Assembly (NCBI GenBank): GCA_027065695.1
Contig: JAMONP010000089.1
Coordinates: 1 to 64,000 of the forward strand
Length of the DNA: 64,000 nucleotides
Reading direction: 5' to 3'
DNA from: Desulfuromonadales bacterium
GTDB lineage: Bacteria > Desulfobacterota > Desulfuromonadia > Desulfuromonadales > BM103
Shown here: positions 36,764 through 45,732 of the stretch, one piece after another
How positions within the stretch are numbered: the stretch's first letter is position 1
Layout: each line of letters begins with the position of its first letter
Translations under genes and position numbers: made by a program
Notes under the pieces: model-generated
What the model was told of the DNA's origin: nothing
What the model saw: only the letters and a program-made list of their open reading frames with translations
Databases searched by the model: none

Positions 36764-37822
36764 TTGTTGTTCGTCTTGCTGGTTTTTTGTATGTCGCTTG
36801 GTACACCAGTGTTTGCCGATCAGGCGAACGTGTTTGTTTATCACCGCTTTAACGATTCACGCTTCCCTTCAACCAATATATCTATTCAGGATTTTAAAGC
36901 ACATCTGGATCTCCTGCATCAGCAGGAGTTTACAGTCCTCACACTAGGTCAGGTGGTTGACAGATTGCAAAAAGGAACCAGCCTGCCACAACGTTGCGCT
37001 GTTATAACCGTTGATGACGCTTACCGTTCTTTTCTTAGTGATGGCTGGCCTCTGCTGAAACGCTATGGCTACCCTGTAACGCTCTTTGTCAGCACGGATA
37101 CTGTTGGAGGCGGGGACTACCTCAATTGGCAGGAACTTGGGCAGTTACAGGATGAGGGGGTTGAAATCGGTAGCCACTCAGCCAGTCATGCCCATCTGCT
37201 CGACAGGTTAGACGCTGAAAGTACTGCTGATTGGAGCGCTCGGGTTTTAGAGGATATCCGACGTGCTCAGCAGGCATTTGATAACCATCTAGGTCTGTCG
37301 CCAGATCTGTTTGCTTATCCCTATGGTGAGTTTTCCCCGCAATTGCTTGACCTGATTAAAAATGCCGGTTTTGTGGCAGCATTCGGTCAACAGTCAGGCG
37401 TTATAACCGCAAGCCAGGATTTCTTTAGCCTGCCGCGTTTTCCTGTAGGTGGAGTCTATTCAGCTCTCTCCGGGTTTCGCAGTAAGCTATTCATGAAAAG
37501 TTTACCTGTTAATATTGTGTCACCTGAAACTACTGTTATTAAAGATGAAAACCCACCAAAGCTAAGGTTTTACTTGAACATGAATGGCCTTGACAAAAAC
37601 TCTTTGCATTGTTTTGTGCCGGGGCAATCAGATTGCCTGCTTAGGTTGGTAAATGAAGATGCTGGGCTCTACGAAGTTGAAGCGTCGCGACCTATCAGCG
37701 GCCGGCGAAGTAAGTACACTCTAACGACCTCGGATATAAGCGGTAAGTCATGGTATTGGTTCAGTCAATTATGGGTTATGCCGCACCGGGGGGATGTGGC
37801 CGATCAACCTGTTTCTCGTTGA
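36764..37822 (+). CDS. Exported polysaccharide deacetylase
   Basis: The protein has a signal peptide (LLFVLLVFCMSLGTPVFA) and a NodB-type carbohydrate esterase 4 domain: VFVYHRFND, ITVDDAYRS with the metal-binding Asp pair, GSHSASHAHL (His ligands) and AYPYGEFSPQ. About 120 residues follow as a beta-rich C-terminal part of unknown type with Cys pair CFVPGQSDC. The start is not certain: the frame is open back to 36623 inside the RSH gene, and TTG at 36764 is the likeliest initiation point just before the signal helix. The 3' end overlaps the converging gene by 54 bp. Confidence 0.85.
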   Translation: MLFVLLVFCMSLGTPVFADQANVFVYHRFNDSRFPSTNISIQDFKAHLDLLHQQEFTVLTLGQVVDRLQKGTSLPQRCAVITVDDAYRSFLSDGWPLLKRYGYPVTLFVSTDTVGGGDYLNWQELGQLQDEGVEIGSHSASHAHLLDRLDAESTADWSARVLEDIRRAQQAFDNHLGLSPDLFAYPYGEFSPQLLDLIKNAGFVAAFGQQSGVITASQDFFSLPRFPVGGVYSALSGFRSKLFMKSLPVNIVSPETTVIKDENPPKLRFYLNMNGLDKNSLHCFVPGQSDCLLRLVNEDAGLYEVEASRPISGRRSKYTLTTSDISGKSWYWFSQLWVMPHRGDVADQPVSR

Positions 37823-38767
37823 GAGGAGACCGCTGCCAGTCGTGCTGATACTGGTAAGTATTTCTATCTTCGGTCGACGCAAAAAGGCAGTATCTACACG
37901 CGCCAATTTATTATGACGAATCATCGCCTGGATTTCTCTAATATATTCCTCGCCACGCTGTGAGTACTTCTGTAGACCTTTTGCTAAAGCCATTCCAGTG
38001 ACCGGTTGTCCCGATTTACGCAGCTCTCTTCTGATTTCTCTCAATTTGCGGTAAGCTCCATGTCTATTAAGGTTGTTCATGTAGCTGCGGATTGATTCGT
38101 AAATGCTGGGGAACTTACGTACTTCATAAATTTCCCCCGACGGGCGACCTCTCGGCACGATGCCGGTGCCAGGCTTGAACGTCCATTCACCAAAGAGATT
38201 ATTTCCTAACTGTGCAAACCTGGAGGTTCCCCACGATGATTCATTCGCCGCCTGGGCCAGAACTAGAGCCGGTGGAATAGTGTCAACCCTCTGTAGCAGT
38301 CGAGACCTGGCACGATGGTCAGTCAATGGGTTACCGCGTAAGCCATAGCGTTTCGATATCTCTTCAAGTCGTTCTCTGTCGCTGGCGTTTGTTGCTCTTT
38401 TATTATGCCTTTCAAGAATTTTCAGAAGCTCCTCGCGCTCCTCTTTAATCTCATGGTTGGCCAGTAAAATCATGGGGAGAAGCCCCATGAAAAAAGTATG
38501 CTTTTTTGATATTGTACTGACAGTGCTATTGATATCAGCAGGAATTTTCCCCAGGATAAATGGTGGAGTCCCATTCTCCAGTTGCATCCAGTTATAATCG
38601 AGTGCTTTAAAAAAAGCCTGCAGGCCAGCAGTTGTTTTCGGTGTTATCGTCTGTGTGTTCTCTCGATCAATGAGTTGGGTAGCTGTTACAGACACCGGTG
38701 CAAAGAAGACGCTGAATGCGAGCAGAACCGGGATAAACAAAGATGATTTTTTGGAAAAGATAAACAT
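37769..38767 (-). CDS. Bax-like glucosaminidase
   Basis: The start is placed at the ATG at 38767 (332 residues), which opens a signal peptide ending near SVTA; a TTG at 38809 would add 14 residues. The C-terminal half matches the Bax/mannosyl-glycoprotein endo-beta-N-acetylglucosaminidase domain: LVLAQAANESSWGTSRFAQLGNNLFGEW, with the catalytic Glu in NESSWG. It is expected to cut peptidoglycan in the periplasm. The region of about residues 95-150 is helical and highly charged. It converges on and overlaps the deacetylase gene. Confidence 0.87.
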   Translation of the reverse strand: MFIFSKKSSLFIPVLLAFSVFFAPVSVTATQLIDRENTQTITPKTTAGLQAFFKALDYNWMQLENGTPPFILGKIPADINSTVSTISKKHTFFMGLLPMILLANHEIKEEREELLKILERHNKRATNASDRERLEEISKRYGLRGNPLTDHRARSRLLQRVDTIPPALVLAQAANESSWGTSRFAQLGNNLFGEWTFKPGTGIVPRGRPSGEIYEVRKFPSIYESIRSYMNNLNRHGAYRKLREIRRELRKSGQPVTGMALAKGLQKYSQRGEEYIREIQAMIRHNKLARVDTAFLRRPKIEILTSISTTGSGLLSTRNRLIGHIPPVRHNP

Positions 38768-38872
38768 CAAATCGTCGTGGATCCTTGTGGTCAAATTTGT
38801 GTTTAACAAAATAACGGTACCATTTTAACATGCTTGTTTCTGCCGCCACAAGTTTTAGAACTTTCCCAACCC

Positions 38873-38901
38873 TTGACATTCTCCTATATCATAACTATCT
38901 T
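38873..38901 (+). promoter_or_regulatory. Sigma-70-type promoter of htpG
   Basis: TTGACA at 38873-38878 and TATCTT at 38896-38901 are 17 bases apart, about 30 bases before the start codon. No CIRCE element is visible. Confidence 0.55.
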
Positions 38902-38932
38902 CCTTGCGAACTCAAAATAGTCCGGAGGTTTT

Positions 38933-40780
38933 ATGACAAAAAATAAATCGACAGAGCAGGGAACAATTTCAATCCATTCGGAAAATATTTTCCCAATCAT
39001 AAAAAAATGGCTCTACAGTGAAAAAGAGGTCTTTCTTCGTGAGCTCGTTTCTAATGCAGTTGATGCAATCCACAAGATGCAACATGTCAACCTGGTTGAG
39101 GGGTTGCAGATAGCCGATGAGTATCGAGTTGATGTCCTGCTGGATAAAGACAATAAGACATTGACAATTAAGGATAATGGCATCGGTATGACTGCCGACG
39201 AAATCCGTCGATATATAAACCAGATTGCATTCTCTTCAGCTGAGGAGTTTGTGGAGAAATTTAAAGATCTGGAAGATAAAAGTCAGATCATCGGTCATTT
39301 TGGTCTTGGTTTCTATTCGGCGTTTATGGTTTCAAAGAAAGTCGAAATTCGTTCTCTCAGCTACCAGACTGACGCGTCAGGTGCCCACTGGTCCTGTGAT
39401 GGATCGACGAGCTATGAACTTGCCGAGGTTGACAAAAATGAACGCGGTACGGAAATTATTCTAAACCTTGACGACGATGAACTTGAGTTTCTTGAACCGG
39501 TCCGCGTACGTGAAGTTCTAACCAAATATTGTAATTTCCTGCCAATTGCAATCCATCTGGATGGGGATGTGGTTAATGATCAGAACCCTCTCTGGACGCG
39601 CATGGCCTCGGAACTCAGTGATGATGATTACAAGGACTTTTATCGTAAGCTTTATCCGTTCTCCGATGACCCCCTTTTCTGGATTCATCTCAACATAGAT
39701 TTTCCTTTTAATCTGAAAGGGATTCTCTATTTCCCTAAGCTGACCACTGAATTTGATGTCACCAAGAGCCATATAAAGCTCTTCTGTAACCAGGTCTTTG
39801 TCAGCGACAACTGCGCAGAGTTGATCCCGGAGTTTTTAACGCCTCTACAGGGTTGTCTGGATGCTCCTGACCTGCCGTTGAATGTCTCACGCAGTTATCT
39901 GCAGAACGATCCTCAAGTTCGTAAAATTCGCGATGTGATTACCAGCCGTGTTGCCGGTAAGTTGATTGAACTCGACAAACTGGATCGCAAGGCATTCTCT
40001 GCCATCTGGGCTGACATCCATACATTCGTCAAGTTTGGCATGATGAGAGACGATAAGTTTTATGAAAAGCTCAACGATCACATGCTCTTTGCCTTGAGTG
40101 GTTCTGATGAGTGGACCACCTTGCCGGAATATCTCGAAAACAGTTCCGCTGCGAAAGCCACCTCGATTTATTATACCAATGATGAAGTGGCCCAGGCGAC
40201 TTACCTCAAATTATTCAAGGCGCAAGGGCTTGATGTCCTGGTTCTTGATGATCAGATAGATTCCCATTTCATGCAGTTTTTGGAGATGAAGAACTCGGAG
40301 ATACACTTTGCCCGGGTGGATGCAGATGTTACTGAAAACCTGCTTGAACAGACTGCGGCCAGTGATCTGGTTGACGATGAGGGTAAGACACGTGACGAGA
40401 GAATAACTGCACTGTTTAAAGAGACTCTTCAGGATGAGAACTTGGAAATACGAGTGGAAAGACTCAAGGATGAATCTGTTCCGGCAATGGCACTTTTCTC
40501 TGAGCAGGATCGTCGTTTCCAGGAGATGACACGTACCCTCGGTAAGGAGATCTCCATTCCGGATAAGGCCCCATCTTTATTGATCAACGCCTCCAGTCCG
40601 GTGGTCCAGAATATCCTTGATTTACATGCAAAGCAGAAAACTGAGGACGTTGAATTGCTTGTTGCCCAAGTGTATGACCTGGCGATGTTGACTTGCCGGG
40701 CTTTTGATCAGGAGCGCATGGTTCGTTTCTTGGACAGGAGCAATCAACTGCTGGCCAGGGTTAGCCCTGACGAGGGGTGA
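38933..40780 (+). CDS. htpG: Molecular chaperone HtpG (Hsp90)
   Basis: This 615-residue chaperone has the GHKL ATP-binding domain at its N-terminus (ELVSNAVDAI, DNGIGM, GHFGLGFYSAFM), the middle domain with the catalytic Arg region SRSYLQND, and a C-terminal dimerisation domain. The protein acts in the cytoplasm to remodel client proteins with DnaK. GGAGG precedes the ATG at 38933. It is monocistronic, with its own promoter and a GC-rich hairpin after the stop. Confidence 0.97.
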   Translation: MTKNKSTEQGTISIHSENIFPIIKKWLYSEKEVFLRELVSNAVDAIHKMQHVNLVEGLQIADEYRVDVLLDKDNKTLTIKDNGIGMTADEIRRYINQIAFSSAEEFVEKFKDLEDKSQIIGHFGLGFYSAFMVSKKVEIRSLSYQTDASGAHWSCDGSTSYELAEVDKNERGTEIILNLDDDELEFLEPVRVREVLTKYCNFLPIAIHLDGDVVNDQNPLWTRMASELSDDDYKDFYRKLYPFSDDPLFWIHLNIDFPFNLKGILYFPKLTTEFDVTKSHIKLFCNQVFVSDNCAELIPEFLTPLQGCLDAPDLPLNVSRSYLQNDPQVRKIRDVITSRVAGKLIELDKLDRKAFSAIWADIHTFVKFGMMRDDKFYEKLNDHMLFALSGSDEWTTLPEYLENSSAAKATSIYYTNDEVAQATYLKLFKAQGLDVLVLDDQIDSHFMQFLEMKNSEIHFARVDADVTENLLEQTAASDLVDDEGKTRDERITALFKETLQDENLEIRVERLKDESVPAMALFSEQDRRFQEMTRTLGKEISIPDKAPSLLINASSPVVQNILDLHAKQKTEDVELLVAQVYDLAMLTCRAFDQERMVRFLDRSNQLLARVSPDEG

Positions 40781-40782
40781 AG

Positions 40783-40823
40783 GGGGCAGGGGCAGGGGGA
40801 AGATTCCCTTGCCCCTGAGCCCT
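40783..40823. terminator. GC-rich hairpin between htpG and fxsA
   Basis: GGGGCAGGGGGA pairs with TCCCTTGCCCC around an AAGAT-type loop. It lies between the convergent ends of htpG and fxsA and probably ends both transcripts, though no long T run follows. Confidence 0.5.
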
Positions 40824-41214
40824 ATTGTCGATGAATTCTGACCGAACCCTGCCGTACTTGTTTCTCCAGCCAGAGACTAAGTGTTGCTCGCCATACGTCT
40901 CTGGTTAATGGGACCAGAAAACTGAAGCCAAGCAGGTCTGTGAAAAACCCCGGAGTCAGCAATAGCAGACCGCCGACCAGTACCAGTGCCCCGTCAATTA
41001 AAGTGGCAGTTGGCATTTGTCCGCGTGATGTTTCTTCTTGTATCCTGCTCAGTATCGCCACACCCTGGCTGCGTGCCAGCCAGGCCCCGGCAACGCCGGT
41101 CAGCAGAATGAGAGCGATTGTTGGCCCAATACCGATGATTTGTCCGGCTTCAATCAGTATATAGAGTTCCATAACTGGTACAAATATGAAGATTAGAAGT
41201 AGTTTTATAAACAC
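40822..41214 (-). CDS. fxsA: FxsA-family membrane protein
   Basis: The 130-residue inner-membrane protein has the FxsA pattern: an N-terminal helix with FIFVPVMELYILIEAGQIIG, a second helix IALILLTGVAGAWLARSQG, and a third hydrophobic block LVLVGGLLLLTPGFFTDLLGF. In E. coli overexpression of FxsA relieves F exclusion of phage T7; its normal role is not known. It converges on htpG. Confidence 0.9.
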   Translation of the reverse strand: MFIKLLLIFIFVPVMELYILIEAGQIIGIGPTIALILLTGVAGAWLARSQGVAILSRIQEETSRGQMPTATLIDGALVLVGGLLLLTPGFFTDLLGFSFLVPLTRDVWRATLSLWLEKQVRQGSVRIHRQ

Positions 41215-41854
41215 GTACCCTCGCTTAATAGCCGATTTTCAATGAGATAACTCACAAGAAACATCACATCTGACTTGTCCTGTGGTTTATTTTGTAAGTA
41301 GTTGATTTTACACGAATAAATTGTGTGCTTAAATATTGGGCATATGGTGGAAGTGGTTGTTGTTAGGTTTTGGTGTTGGTCTGCACACATACTTTTCAAC
41401 GGCTTGTCCACATCTTTTGTGGACAAGAGCTGAAGAGGCCCGAAACAATTTGTTTTTTTTGTTTTTAGCAAAACTCTTGCTACTCCTCAATCCCTGTAAA
41501 TCTGATCTCAAACCATCTTTTCCGACTACATTTTGTTTCGTTCGACAAGTTTCTGGTCGAGCTTGCGGATGGTTTTTCTGGTTAGTTTGCGTAGGGCTGA
41601 CGCTGCATAACATGGGCACTATTCGGTACCCTGAGATCCGGCATGATTTTTAGTTAATAATCTACACTATTGCGGGTGTCTTTATGGGCCATTGTTAATC
41701 TTTTCCCAATCATGTGTTGCATCGTTCTACCGCAGCTCCCGGAAGATTGCAAGGGCCCCCAACCAGAGGACAAACAGGAGGCACTAAAGTCTTGCAAATT
41801 TATTGTTAATACGTTAATAGAGGGGACTTAATTCTGGACATAGATGAAAATCTC
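41215..41854. other. Long intergenic region without a recognised gene
   Basis: About 640 bases separate fxsA and the yceD promoter. Frames of about 100 codons exist on both strands around 41329-41653 but have no start signals or protein-like composition. The only clear element is a perfect inverted repeat at 41403-41427. The right part (41690-41850) is AT-rich with a purine-rich patch (GGACAAACAGGAGGC near 41770). Confidence 0.5.
41403..41427. repeat. Perfect inverted repeat made of two DnaA-box-like 9-mers
   Basis: CTTGTCCACA and TGTGGACAAG are exact complements around a TCTTT loop. Each arm contains TTGTCCACA, which is one base from the E. coli DnaA box TTATCCACA and equal to the high-GC actinobacterial form. 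It could be a DnaA-binding site or simply a hairpin. Confidence 0.6.
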
Positions 41855-41882
41855 TTGACTGTTGCTTGAAGGCCCCTATACT
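41855..41882 (+). promoter_or_regulatory. Sigma-70-type promoter of the yceD-rpmF-plsX-fab run
   Basis: TTGACT at 41855-41860 and TATACT at 41877-41882 are 16 bases apart, a strong match. Transcription would start near 41889, about 30 bases before the yceD GTG. Confidence 0.7.
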
Positions 41883-41918
41883 GGCGCTTTGCCTGATTTA
41901 TCATGAGAGTAGATTGTC

Positions 41919-42464
41919 GTGCTGATAAAGATCGACAAACTTAAAAGACGACCACGCCAGATTGTTATCGATAAGCAAGCAATGGACTCTCCGGCACTGC
42001 AAGAGACTATTGCAAAAGGGATTGTTACTTTCAATAAAGCTATTATCGGTACTCTTGAGGTAACCAGGGCTGGCCAGGTCATTGAGGTGGCTGGTCATCT
42101 GGCGACGACGATAACCTCCCCATGTAGTCGATGCCTGTTGCCAGTAGTTGGTCAACTGGAGGTTCCTGTTGCGCTTTGTTATTCAGACTGCGACAGTATT
42201 GAGGAGATCCCGTTCGCTGAGGAAGTTGAAATCCAGAAAGAGGAAATCAGCTTGATTCCATTCTCTGGTGCCGAAATTGATTTGCAGCCGGATATTGATC
42301 AAGAGATTATCATGGCTTTGCCGCAGCAACCGTTGTGTCAAGAGACATGCTTGGGCCTTTGCCCTGTTTGTGGTCATAATCTGAACCAGGGCAGCTGTGA
42401 TTGTGAAGCGCCGATTTTTCATGCCGGTTTGGCGACTCTGAAGAAGTTTAAAGCTAAACATTGA
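41919..42464 (+). CDS. yceD: YceD-family (DUF177) protein
   Basis: The 181-residue protein starts with GTG at 41919. It has the DUF177 core (GHLATTITSPCSRCLLPV) with CxxC at the middle, then a Cys-rich end (CLGLCPVCGHNLNQGSCDC) that is likely to bind zinc. YceD is nearly always encoded ahead of rpmF and has been linked to 23S rRNA accumulation in plants and bacteria. Gene order here is the usual one. Confidence 0.92.
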   Translation: MLIKIDKLKRRPRQIVIDKQAMDSPALQETIAKGIVTFNKAIIGTLEVTRAGQVIEVAGHLATTITSPCSRCLLPVVGQLEVPVALCYSDCDSIEEIPFAEEVEIQKEEISLIPFSGAEIDLQPDIDQEIIMALPQQPLCQETCLGLCPVCGHNLNQGSCDCEAPIFHAGLATLKKFKAKH

Positions 42465-42591
42465 CGTACTCATAATAAGTTTCAAGATGGCTATGAGTTT
42501 GTCCGACAATAAAGATAGTGACTTTGGTAAGTAATAGCTCGTAATAAACAATAAAGGCCGGATACACCGGTGCTAAGGAGACATTCAGACA

Positions 42592-42771
42592 ATGGCAGTA
42601 CCTAAGAAAAAAACCTCAAAATCCAAGCGCGACATGCGCCGTTCCCACGATGGCTTGAAAACCCCAGGCATCTCTCTCTGCCCCCAATGTAAGGAACCAA
42701 AGCAGTCTCATCGTGCTTGCCCTTCCTGCGGAAGCTATAAGGGCAAGGATGTTCTTGGCGCCGAAGATTAG
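42592..42771 (+). CDS. rpmF: Ribosomal protein L32
   Basis: This 59-residue protein begins [19 protein letters not shown], the L32 signature, and has a zinc ribbon with CPQC and CPSC pairs (the zinc-binding, C+ form). AAGGAG precedes the ATG by 15 bases. It lies between yceD and plsX as in most bacteria, which couples ribosome and lipid synthesis. Confidence 0.97.
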   Translation: MAVPKKKTSKSKRDMRRSHDGLKTPGISLCPQCKEPKQSHRACPSCGSYKGKDVLGAED

Positions 42772-42782
42772 AGGCGCATCTT

Positions 42783-43829
42783 TTGAGTAAACACCCCATA
42801 GTCGCGGTTGATGCCATGGGAGGCGATCATGCTCCCGCTCATGAGGTTGCTGGTGCTGTCATGGCTGCCAGGCAGTGGCAGATCCCTATTGTGCTGGTCG
42901 GCCAGACTGAGACTATTGAAAAGGAGCTGGCAAATCACGTTGTTCAAGGGTTGAATATCCGCATAGAGCAAGCCAGTGAAGTTGTCGGCATGCATGATTC
43001 GCCGTCCTATGCGTTGCGTAAAAAGAAGGATTCGTCTATCCGGGTAGCATTTAACCTGGTCAAGCAGGGGGTAGCCAACGCTGTCGTCAGTACTGGTAAT
43101 TCCGGGGCCACAATGGCTGTGGGAATGTTTGTCTTAAAGCGTATCTCTGGTATTGACCGCCCGGCAATTGCGACAGTGCTTCCAAACCTCAAGGATCAGA
43201 CAATCATTCTGGATGCCGGTGGTAATGTTGACTGTAAACCGCCACATTTGGTTCAATTTGCCTTGATGGGCAGTGTCTATGCTTCACATATGCTCGATAA
43301 GGTTGCGCCTCGCGTCGGTCTTTTGTCGAATGGGGAGGAGGCTTCCAAGGGCAATGAATTGACGCGTGAAGCGAACCAGGCTCTCAGGAAGACCCAGCTT
43401 AACTATATCGGCTATATTGAAGGTCGTGACATCTATAATGGTCACACTGATGTCGTTGTCTGTGATGGTTTTGTCGGCAATGTTGTCATAAAAGTTTCAG
43501 AAGGGCTTGCAGAAGCGATCGGCTCTATGCTGCGTAAGGAATTCAGCTCAAGGCTGTTGTCCAAGATCGGATATCTCCTTGCCAAGCCTGCCCTTAAGGC
43601 TTTTCGCAAGAAAGTCGATTATGCTGAATATGGTGGTGCTCCGTTGCTGGGGATCAAGGGAACTGCAATGATTTGTCACGGCAGTTCCAGTCCCAAAGCT
43701 ATTATGAATGCCATCAGGATGGCTCATGACACCGAGATACACCAGATCACCAGACAATTGACCGAACGCCTTGATGGCCTTCGCACAGAAAATAAAGAAG
43801 AAACCGATACATCGGATGTTGTCGTCTAA
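42783..43829 (+). CDS. plsX: Phosphate acyltransferase PlsX
   Basis: This enzyme converts acyl-ACP to acyl-phosphate, the donor for PlsY in glycerolipid synthesis. The 348-residue protein starts at a TTG (42783) and begins [13 protein letters not shown], the family hallmark, with [14 protein letters not shown] and [15 protein letters not shown] further on. The rare TTG start may lower its expression relative to rpmF. The gene that normally follows, fabH, is present only as fragments. Confidence 0.96.
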   Translation: MSKHPIVAVDAMGGDHAPAHEVAGAVMAARQWQIPIVLVGQTETIEKELANHVVQGLNIRIEQASEVVGMHDSPSYALRKKKDSSIRVAFNLVKQGVANAVVSTGNSGATMAVGMFVLKRISGIDRPAIATVLPNLKDQTIILDAGGNVDCKPPHLVQFALMGSVYASHMLDKVAPRVGLLSNGEEASKGNELTREANQALRKTQLNYIGYIEGRDIYNGHTDVVVCDGFVGNVVIKVSEGLAEAIGSMLRKEFSSRLLSKIGYLLAKPALKAFRKKVDYAEYGGAPLLGIKGTAMICHGSSSPKAIMNAIRMAHDTEIHQITRQLTERLDGLRTENKEETDTSDVVV

Positions 43830-43854
43830 CAGGTGTTTGTGAGTAATATTTGTC

Positions 43855-43957
43855 ATGTCTGCTGAAGATGTCGATATGTTTATTCCTCATCAGGCCAATA
43901 TCCACCTTCTGTGATGCCTTCGGTGGTTTTAGTTGGGCGGCAACTCTGTTGCGTTGA
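43855..43957 (+). pseudogene. fabH: Relic of fabH (3-ketoacyl-ACP synthase III)
   Basis: Two short pieces of a FabH C-terminus remain between plsX and fabD. From 43855 the frame reads SAEDVDMFIPHQANIHLL and then TGA; this contains the catalytic-His motif DVDWFIPHQAN of FabH. From 43913, one frame over, it reads DAFGGFSWAATLLR and then TGA, matching the FabH end (DAFGGGFTWGSALIRW in general form). The first 240 or so codons and about 45 codons between the pieces are gone. The position is exactly where fabH lies in the common rpmF-plsX-fabH-fabD order. Confidence 0.85.
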
Positions 43958-43989
43958 TAAACTGAATATTTTATAGGTATCAGGCTAAA

Positions 43990-44910
43990 ATGGTTGCTTT
44001 TATATTCCCAGGACAGGGTTCTCAATTTGCTGGCATGGGTAAGGAGTTGGCTGATAATTTTTCAGTTGCCCGCCATGTTTTTGAAGAGGCGAATGATGTG
44101 CTCGGTTTCGACTTGTCCTCACTCTGCTATAATGGTCCTGAAGAAACCCTCAAGTTGACAGCTAACACGCAGCCAGCAATACTTACAACTAGTATAGCGT
44201 CTTTGCGGGTTCTCGAGAGTGAAACCGGTCTGGTGCCGGATTTTGTCGCAGGGCATTCGCTTGGCGAGTTCAGTGCTCTGGTTTGTGCTGGTGCCTTGAG
44301 TTTTGCTGATGCTGTCCATACTGTTCGTCAGCGCGGCACTTTCATGCAGGAAGCCGTTCCGGTTGGGACAGGCTCCATGGCTGCCATTCTTGGTCTTGAT
44401 CCTGAGCTGCTGGCTGCCGTCTGTGAAGAAGCAGCCGAGGGCCAGGTGGTTTCACCGGCCAATTACAACAGTGCCGGTCAGGTGGTCATTGCTGGCCATA
44501 CTGAGGCTGTTGCCCGTGCCGTTGACCTGGCCAAGGAAAAGGGTGCTAAAAGGGCCATGTTGTTGCCGGTCAGCGCGCCTTTTCATTGTAGCCTGATGGC
44601 CCCCGCCGGTGAACGTCTGGTAGAGGTCCTGGCTGATATCAATGTGAATGAGCTGGCTTTGCCGGTTGTCACTAATGTTGAGGCCACACCTAATCAGGAG
44701 GCTTCTCATGTAAGTGACCTGCTGGTTCGTCAAGTTTGTGCGCCGGTACGTTGGCAAGAAACTATTACTTGTATGGTCAACCTTGGTGTGACGCGTTATA
44801 TTGAGGTAGGCCCTGGCAAAGTCCTGTCTGGTCTGGTCAAACGTATGGCGAAGGGCAGCACTATTCAGAATGTTCAGAATTCTACTGATGTAAGTGCCCT
44901 TGCGAGTTAA
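43990..44910 (+). CDS. fabD: Malonyl-CoA:ACP transacylase
   Basis: The 306-residue enzyme moves malonyl from CoA to ACP for chain elongation. It starts MVAFIFPGQGSQFAGMGKEL, has the nucleophile Ser90 in GHSLGE and the catalytic His in SAPFHCSLM. The length is normal. No clear ribosome site is seen ahead of the ATG; the region upstream is the fabH relic, so the original intergenic context has been rebuilt. Confidence 0.97.
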   Translation: MVAFIFPGQGSQFAGMGKELADNFSVARHVFEEANDVLGFDLSSLCYNGPEETLKLTANTQPAILTTSIASLRVLESETGLVPDFVAGHSLGEFSALVCAGALSFADAVHTVRQRGTFMQEAVPVGTGSMAAILGLDPELLAAVCEEAAEGQVVSPANYNSAGQVVIAGHTEAVARAVDLAKEKGAKRAMLLPVSAPFHCSLMAPAGERLVEVLADINVNELALPVVTNVEATPNQEASHVSDLLVRQVCAPVRWQETITCMVNLGVTRYIEVGPGKVLSGLVKRMAKGSTIQNVQNSTDVSALAS

Positions 44911-44981
44911 TGTAGGATTAGGATAACAACTCGGGCCTGGAAAACAACAGGGGCTGAACAACTAACAGGAAGTCTTGAAAT

Positions 44982-45719
44982 ATGCTGTCTGATAAAGTTG
45001 CCATTGTTACAGGAGCATCACGCGGGATCGGTCGTTTAATTGCTGTTGCACTTGCCGGGCAAGGCGCTAAAGTTGTTGTGTCGGCCCGCAATCTGGAAGC
45101 TCTGCAAAGTCTGGCGGCTGAGATCAAGGCACAAGGCGGTGAAGCTCTGGCTGTTGCTGGTGATGTCGCTATAGAAGATGATGCAAACAATCTCATCAAG
45201 CAGGCAGTTGCAACCTATGGTCAGGTCAATATACTCATTAACAATGCCGGGATCACTCGTGACGGTTTGTTGTTGCGAATGAAAGATGTTGATTGGGACG
45301 CTGTTCTCGATACAAACCTGAAGGGAGCTTTCCACTGTATTCGCGCGGCTGCGAAATTCATGAGTAAGCAGAGGTCAGGACGCATTATTAATATCTCATC
45401 GGTAGTTGCTGAGATGGGTAATCCCGGTCAGGTAAACTATTGCGCCAGTAAGGCAGGATTGCTCGGTTTGACCAAGTCTGTTGCCCGTGAACTTGCCCGG
45501 CGCAATGTGACTGTTAACGCAATTACCCCCGGCTTTATTGTCACTGACATGACTGCTGATATGACGGACAATGCTCGCGAAGCTTTGACCGAACAAATCC
45601 CACTAGGTCGCCTGGGTGAAGCGGAAGATGTTGCTAACGCCGTGCTATTTTTGGCCTCTGATCAATCAGCTTACATAACCGGTCAGGTGCTTGGTGTTAA
45701 CGGCGGAATGTATATGTAA
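44982..45719 (+). CDS. fabG: 3-oxoacyl-ACP reductase
   Basis: This NADPH-dependent short-chain dehydrogenase of 245 residues catalyses the first reduction in each elongation cycle. TGASRGIG at 10-17 binds the cofactor, NNAG follows, and the catalytic Ser/Tyr/Lys are in ISSVVAEMG and YCASKAG. The ending VLGVNGGMYM is typical. CAGGAAG lies ahead of the ATG. Confidence 0.96.
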   Translation: MLSDKVAIVTGASRGIGRLIAVALAGQGAKVVVSARNLEALQSLAAEIKAQGGEALAVAGDVAIEDDANNLIKQAVATYGQVNILINNAGITRDGLLLRMKDVDWDAVLDTNLKGAFHCIRAAAKFMSKQRSGRIINISSVVAEMGNPGQVNYCASKAGLLGLTKSVARELARRNVTVNAITPGFIVTDMTADMTDNAREALTEQIPLGRLGEAEDVANAVLFLASDQSAYITGQVLGVNGGMYM

Positions 45720-45732
45720 ATGAATTGCTCCT

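Noticed and set aside
38810-38932. CIRCE or other heat-shock operator at htpG
   Set aside because: No TTAGCACTC-N9-GAGTGCTAA-type repeat; only an ordinary promoter is visible.
41329-41653. Overlapping open frames of about 100 codons on both strands
   Set aside because: No ribosome sites, a TTG start on the plus strand, odd composition (Leu/Phe/Trp runs; His/Asn runs), and no recognisable domain.
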